Shown in pieces: positions 5,900-9,062 of a stretch of 9,062 nucleotides of DNA. The notes below the pieces were generated by a model that made no database searches, was not told where the DNA came from, and saw only the letters and a program-made list of their open reading frames with translations. The translations under genes and the position numbers were made by a program. Origin of the DNA: Clostridia bacterium (GTDB lineage: Bacteria; Bacillota_A; Clostridia; Oscillospirales; CAG-272); assembly GCA_017959485.1 (NCBI GenBank), contig JAGDAM010000254.1, positions 1 through 9,062 of the forward strand, read 5' to 3'. Each line of letters begins with the position of its first letter. The stretch's first letter is position 1.

Positions 5900-6502
5900 A
5901 TGACTGTTGTCTGCCTTGATATGGAGGGCGTCCTCGTCCCCGAGATTTGGATAGCTTTCGCCGATGCCTCGGGCATCCCCGAACTGCGCCGCACGACGAG
6001 AGACGAACCCGATTACGACAAACTTATGAAATACCGCATCGGCATCCTGCGCGAGCACGGAATGAAGCTCGGAGACATACAGAAAGTCATCTCACGGATA
6101 GATCCCTACGAAGGCGCACGCGAGTTTCTCGACGCCCTGCGCGAGAAGACGCAGGTTGTCATACTGTCCGACACCTTCACACAGTTCGCGCTGCCGCTTA
6201 TAAAAAAACTCGGGATGCCGACGATCTTCTGCAACACGCTTGAAACCGCTCCCGACGGCGAGATTACCGGATACCGCATGCGGATCGCAAACTCCAAACT
6301 GTCGACGGTTCGCGCCCTGCAGTCGATCGGATTCGAGACGGTCGCCGCCGGCGACAGCTACAACGATCTCGGGATGATCCGTGCCTCGAAGGCGGGATTT
6401 CTCTTCCGTTCGACGCCCGCGATCATCCGCGACAACCCCGATCTGCCGGCGTTTTGCGAATACGGCGAACTATTCGCCGCGATAAGCGGGGTGCTTTCTT
6501 GA
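5900..6502 (+). CDS. thrH: ThrH: phosphoserine phosphatase / homoserine phosphotransferase
   Basis: This 200-residue HAD-superfamily enzyme closely follows the ThrH pattern described in Pseudomonas aeruginosa. There it dephosphorylates phosphoserine and can transfer the phosphate to homoserine, linking serine and threonine synthesis. HAD motifs in order: motif I CLDMEGVLVPEIW (residues 5-17) with nucleophile Asp7 and the ThrH-typical Glu9 replacing the usual second Asp, motif II ILSDTF (88-93) with Ser90, motif III Lys133 in NSKLSTV, and motif IV GDSYND (151-156) with Asp152 and Asp156. The cap segment TTRDEPDYDKLMKYRIGILREHGMKLGDIQ (32-61) also matches ThrH. Length is normal. It lies just downstream of the palindromic element, and its stop overlaps the start of the FGGY kinase gene, so the two are translationally coupled. 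Whether its substrate here is phosphoserine or something made by the kinase cannot be told from sequence. Confidence 0.92.
   Translation: MTVVCLDMEGVLVPEIWIAFADASGIPELRRTTRDEPDYDKLMKYRIGILREHGMKLGDIQKVISRIDPYEGAREFLDALREKTQVVILSDTFTQFALPLIKKLGMPTIFCNTLETAPDGEITGYRMRIANSKLSTVRALQSIGFETVAAGDSYNDLGMIRASKAGFLFRSTPAIIRDNPDLPAFCEYGELFAAISGVLS
6488..6493 (+). promoter_or_regulatory. Shine-Dalgarno site supporting a TTG start for the FGGY kinase
   Basis: GGGGTG lies 5 bases before TTG 6499, inside the end of thrH. No in-frame ATG gives the conserved N-terminus, so TTG at 6499 is the best start. Confidence 0.7.
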
Positions 6503-8019
6503 TCGCCCTGTGCGGCATAGATATCGGAACAAGCGCCTGTAAAACGGCGCTTTTCGACGTTCGGGGCAAGGTTCTCGCGTCCGCTTCGTTCGGATACGAA
6601 ACGAAGCGTCCGCGGCCCGGCGAGGCCCTTCAGGACCCGCGCGAATGGTACCGCGCCGCCTGTCTCGGCATCAGAAAATGCCTGTCCGACTCGGGACTCG
6701 ATCCCTCCGACGTCGCCTGCGTCGGCGTCGACGGACAAAGCTGGGCATGCGTCGGAATCGGACCGGGCGGGGACGCGGTCTGCGACACCCGCATCTGGAT
6801 GGACAACGGACTGCGCGGCGTCTGCGAAAAGCTGAACGGCTCTCTTTCGGAGCGAACGCTCTCGCTGAATCCCAACCCGCTGACCTCCAATTACGTCACC
6901 GCGAAAGCGGTAGAACTGCTCTCCCGCCCCGAGGGACGCGAAGCACAGTCATTCCTTCAGTCAAACGGATATATCGTCTACCGTCTGACCGGAGTCATCT
7001 GCCAGGACCCGAGCCAGGGATACGGCTGGCACTGCTTTGATTTGAGGCGCCTGTGCTGGGACGCCGAAGCCGAGGCGGAACTCGGAATCCCCCCGCGCGT
7101 CCTTCCCGAAATTGCCGGATGTTCCGAGCCGGTGGGACGCGTTACGCCCGAAGCCGCGCTCGACACCGGCCTCGCGCCGGGCACTCCGGTGGTTGCCGGA
7201 GGAGTCGACTCTGCCTGCGCGACCCTCGGAGCCGGCGCGGTAAACCCCGGCGAAACGCAGGAACAGGGCGGCCAGTCGGGCGGAATGAGCGTCTGCTCGT
7301 CGTCGGTATGCGACACGCGGCTTCTCATCAACTGCGCCCACGTCGTCCCCGGACTCTGGCTGATCCAGGGCGGAACGACGGGAGGAGGCGGAGTGATCAG
7401 ATGGATATCCGAGAAGTTTGCTTTTTCTCTTGAGCCGCTCGCGCGCGAACGCGGGATTTCGGTTCCGGCGCTGCTCGACGAAGAAGCCGCCGCCTCGGTC
7501 CCCGGTTCGCACGGACTTGTCTTTCTTCCGTATATGTCGGGAGAGAGGACGCCCCTGTGGGATCCCGACGCGTGCGGCGTTTATTTCGGAATCGATTTTT
7601 CAAAGACCCGCGCCGATTTCATCCGCGCGGCGATGGAGGGGGTATCCTATTCCCTGCTCCACAATCTCGACGTCGCGAAAGCGGCGGGAGCCGGATCCGA
7701 ACTGCTGCTCGCTACCGGAGGCAGCGCCAACTCCCGCTTCTGGACTCAGATGAAGGCGGACGTGACCGGAATCCCCGTGTCGGTGCGCGGAAGCGACAAC
7801 GCGACCAACCTCGGCGCGGCGCTGCTCGCCGGAACCGGCGCCGGAATCTATCCCGATCTGAAAACCGCCGCCGCGCTCACGGTGCGCGAAAAAAGGCGGC
7901 ACCTGCCCGATCCCCGCGCGGGGGCGGCATATGCCGCCGGATACGATATTTATCTGCAGCTTTACCGGGATCTGTCCGGACTTATGAAAAAAAGAGGGAA
8001 GGCGAATATTCCTTCATAA
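6499..8019 (+). CDS. FGGY-family carbohydrate kinase (xylulokinase-like)
   Basis: This 506-residue enzyme phosphorylates a sugar or polyol with ATP in the cytosol. The N-terminal actin-like domain begins MIALCGIDIGTSACKTALFD, matching the FGGY phosphate-1 motif. GVDGQSWACVG and TRIWMDN follow; the latter holds the conserved W-M-D of the sugar site. The catalytic Asp is most likely Asp237 in GGVDSACATLGAG. PYMSGERTPLWDPDACGVYFG (344-364) is the xylulokinase/gluconokinase-type signature, and ATGGSANSRFWTQMKADVTG (405-424) with the downstream NLGAALLAGTGAG is the adenosine-binding region. Length is normal. The substrate cannot be assigned: xylulokinase is the nearest familiar pattern, but the usual SLGTSG loop is replaced by a Gly/Cys-rich stretch (EQGGQSGGMSVCSSSVC). 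The TTG start at 6499 overlaps the thrH stop as TTGA. The 3' end overlaps the opposing metallopeptidase gene by 38 bp. No sugar isomerase or transporter is in view. Confidence 0.88.
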   Translation: MIALCGIDIGTSACKTALFDVRGKVLASASFGYETKRPRPGEALQDPREWYRAACLGIRKCLSDSGLDPSDVACVGVDGQSWACVGIGPGGDAVCDTRIWMDNGLRGVCEKLNGSLSERTLSLNPNPLTSNYVTAKAVELLSRPEGREAQSFLQSNGYIVYRLTGVICQDPSQGYGWHCFDLRRLCWDAEAEAELGIPPRVLPEIAGCSEPVGRVTPEAALDTGLAPGTPVVAGGVDSACATLGAGAVNPGETQEQGGQSGGMSVCSSSVCDTRLLINCAHVVPGLWLIQGGTTGGGGVIRWISEKFAFSLEPLARERGISVPALLDEEAAASVPGSHGLVFLPYMSGERTPLWDPDACGVYFGIDFSKTRADFIRAAMEGVSYSLLHNLDVAKAAGAGSELLLATGGSANSRFWTQMKADVTGIPVSVRGSDNATNLGAALLAGTGAGIYPDLKTAAALTVREKRRHLPDPRAGAAYAAGYDIYLQLYRDLSGLMKKRGKANIPS

Positions 8020-8680
8020 TCCCGCGCAGCTCCCTATGGTTCGGAACGACCTTTTCGAGCTCCGCGTAAAAGGCCCTGGAATGGTCTGGAACCAGAAAAT
8101 GCGTCAGTTCGTGCGCCGCGACCAGCAGTATGCACTCGGGCGGAAGCATTACCGTCGCGTAGCTGAAGTTGAGCCGTCCGGAATCTGTCGCGCAGCTGCC
8201 CCAGCGGCTTTTCGCACGGTTGAAACGTATCACCGGATATTCAACTCCGCGCGAAGCGAAACGGGGCATCAGCCGGTCGACGCAGGTCCTTACGGTTTTC
8301 TCGCATTCGGCGCGCAGAAAGGCCTCGAGAACCCGGGACGAAGCCCCGGCGTCGCCCGGTTCGGGCAGCGTCAGGACCACGCTTCCGTCTTCGGCGATAT
8401 AAGCGCCCGAGGGGGCGCCCTTCACGGCAACAACCCTTCGGCGGACGCCGTAGAGGACGACTCCGCCGCCTTCACAGCGGCGGCGCGCGCGGAGCGACGC
8501 CTCGACGATTCTGTCGGCGTTGTCGGTCAGCAGCCGCTCGATCGAGCGCGCCGGCACGTTCTTCGGCGCCGAAACGGCGACGTTCCCGTCCGCCAGCACC
8601 CTGACGTTTATTCTTTTAACGTTTTTGCGGGTCAGCGAGTATTCGATCTCGCGCCCGTCTTTCAAAGTCAATATAGGCAT
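7982..8680 (-). CDS. YgjP-like (DUF45) zinc metallopeptidase
   Basis: This 232-residue cytosolic protein belongs to the YgjP/DUF45 group of M48-related, SprT-like zinc metallopeptidases. The N-terminal half has the family β-rich segment (RKNVKRINVRVLADGNVAVSAP, residues 19-39). The catalytic half has RFNRAKSRWGSCATDSGRLNFSY (152-174), with the signature WGSC at 160-163. Next is HELTHFLVPDH (190-200): His190 and His194 as zinc ligands, Glu191 as the catalytic base and His200 as the likely third ligand. Length is typical. Its cellular substrate is unknown; in some genomes YgjP genes accompany restriction-modification or helicase genes, but no such neighbour is seen here. The ATG at 8680 has no clear ribosome site before it (reverse-strand 8681-8700 lacks a purine run). 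Its start lies 12 bp from the divergent oxidoreductase start, and its last 38 bp overlap the FGGY kinase gene. Confidence 0.9.
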   Translation of the reverse strand: MPILTLKDGREIEYSLTRKNVKRINVRVLADGNVAVSAPKNVPARSIERLLTDNADRIVEASLRARRRCEGGGVVLYGVRRRVVAVKGAPSGAYIAEDGSVVLTLPEPGDAGASSRVLEAFLRAECEKTVRTCVDRLMPRFASRGVEYPVIRFNRAKSRWGSCATDSGRLNFSYATVMLPPECILLVAAHELTHFLVPDHSRAFYAELEKVVPNHRELRGIMKEYSPSLFFS

Positions 8681-8682
8681 TC

Positions 8683-8687
8683 AGGTG
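8683..8687 (+). promoter_or_regulatory. Shine-Dalgarno site for the FAD oxidoreductase
   Basis: AGGTG lies 5 bases before ATG 8693. It occupies most of the 12-bp gap between two divergent genes, leaving no room there for a complete promoter. Confidence 0.7.
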
Positions 8688-8689
8688 AT

Positions 8690-8718
8690 ATAATGACAAG
8701 TTTCAGTGAAAAAAGCAA
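8690..8718 (-). promoter_or_regulatory. Weak candidate promoter for the metallopeptidase gene
   Basis: Read on the minus strand, TTGCTT (8713-8718) and CATTAT (8690-8695) are separated by 17 bp, each matching 4 of 6 consensus bases. Transcription would begin only a few bases before ATG 8680. It lies within the first codons of the oxidoreductase gene. Low confidence. Confidence 0.2.
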
Positions 8719-9062
8719 CGTATTTGTTTACAGCCGTGAGATTCCGGTCGCGGCGACGTGCGAAGTTCTCGTAGTCGGAGCCGGCCCCGCCGGCGTCAGC
8801 GCGGCGGTATCCGCGGCAAGAGCGGGAGCCGACGTAATCCTCTGCGAGCGTTTCGGCGTAGTGGGCGGCATGCTGACGTCCGGTCACGTCGATCCGCTCC
8901 TCGGAGAGGTCTCGCGCGGAACGATATACGACGAAATCGTCGACCGGCTTCACAGCCGGAGAGGAGACCGCCGCGAGAGCGTGACGCACAACGGACGCGA
9001 GATCGCGTACGATCCCGAAGCCGCGAAATCGGTTCTTTCGGCAATGCTCCGAGAAGCGGGAG
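8693..9062 (+). CDS. FAD-dependent oxidoreductase (FAD_oxidored family), 3' end outside window
   Basis: The first 123 codons of a flavoprotein are visible, and the frame stays open to the window's end. The N-terminus has REIPVAATCEVLVVGAGPAGVSAAVSAARAGADVILCERFG (residues 15-55). The dinucleotide-binding GxGxxG is at 29-34, and Glu52 is the acidic residue that usually contacts the ribose. GGMLTSGHVDPLLGE (58-72) follows and is characteristic of the FAD_oxidored family (PF12831-like). This family is common in gut Bacillota and Bacteroidota, often next to sugar-utilisation or transport genes; its substrates are mostly unknown. The gene is divergent from the metallopeptidase gene with only 12 bp between start codons. 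The downstream context is cut off, so its operon partners are unknown. An alternative label would be fumarate reductase/succinate dehydrogenase-like flavoprotein, which I consider less likely from the N-terminus. Confidence 0.88.
   Translation, partial: MTSFSEKSNVFVYSREIPVAATCEVLVVGAGPAGVSAAVSAARAGADVILCERFGVVGGMLTSGHVDPLLGEVSRGTIYDEIVDRLHSRRGDRRESVTHNGREIAYDPEAAKSVLSAMLREAG

Noticed and set aside
7993..8015. Possible terminator hairpin between the convergent genes (GAAGG and CCTTC around an 8-base loop)
   Set aside because: The stem is only 5 bp, lies inside both coding sequences and has no T-tract on either side strong enough for an intrinsic terminator.
6645..8069. Several long plus-strand Arg-rich frames within the FGGY kinase gene
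   Set aside because: They are out-of-frame shadows of a gene with clear family motifs throughout its length.
8686..8694. Perfect extended -10 sequence TGATATAAT
   Set aside because: As a plus-strand promoter it would start transcription near 8701, downstream of the ATG at 8693, so it cannot serve the oxidoreductase start. The match partly reflects the AGGTG ribosome site followed by an AT-rich spacer.

Overview
The window carries a dense, GC-rich set of bacterial genes that fits a member of the Clostridia (Bacillota), perhaps an anaerobic gut-type lineage. The clues are the order lon–ysxC (engB), the adjacent segregation genes scpA–scpB, a DUF2953 protein next to the sporulation protein GerW/YtfJ, and clear purine-rich Shine-Dalgarno sites in front of several genes. 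The placement is inferred from gene content and order; no rRNA gene is present.

Region 1 (1-5670, all + strand) is one long, tightly packed gene run: the 3' end of lon, the ribosome-assembly GTPase ysxC/engB, a site-2-protease-family membrane peptidase (M50), scpA, scpB, a DUF2953 membrane-anchored protein, gerW (ytfJ), an RluB-type pseudouridine synthase, and a small cysteine-containing protein that looks like a reduced GNAT fold. Gaps are 0-60 bp and several genes overlap, so most are probably co-transcribed. The theme is housekeeping: protein quality control, ribosome assembly and rRNA modification, chromosome segregation, and envelope or spore functions.

Region 2 (5671-5899) is the only sizeable non-coding stretch. 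Most of it is a 167-bp imperfect palindrome (5686-5852) with 25-bp perfect terminal inverted repeats that begin and end in TTAA. It is visibly richer in A+T than its surroundings and looks like a small non-autonomous, MITE-like palindromic element. This is the most unusual structure in the window.

Region 3 (5900-8019, + strand) holds a translationally coupled pair: a ThrH-type HAD phosphatase/homoserine phosphotransferase, and an FGGY-family sugar kinase that most likely starts at a TTG overlapping the thrH stop codon.

Region 4 (7982-9062): a minus-strand YgjP/DUF45 zinc metallopeptidase converges on the FGGY kinase with a 38-bp overlap of coding ends. It is divergent from a FAD-dependent oxidoreductase that runs off the right edge, with only 12 bp between the two start codons.

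I found no CRISPR array, tRNA, rRNA, transposase, phage gene or recognisable defence system. Nothing here amounts to a convincing new multi-gene system; the best leads are the palindromic element, the small Cys-containing protein and the thrH–FGGY pair.
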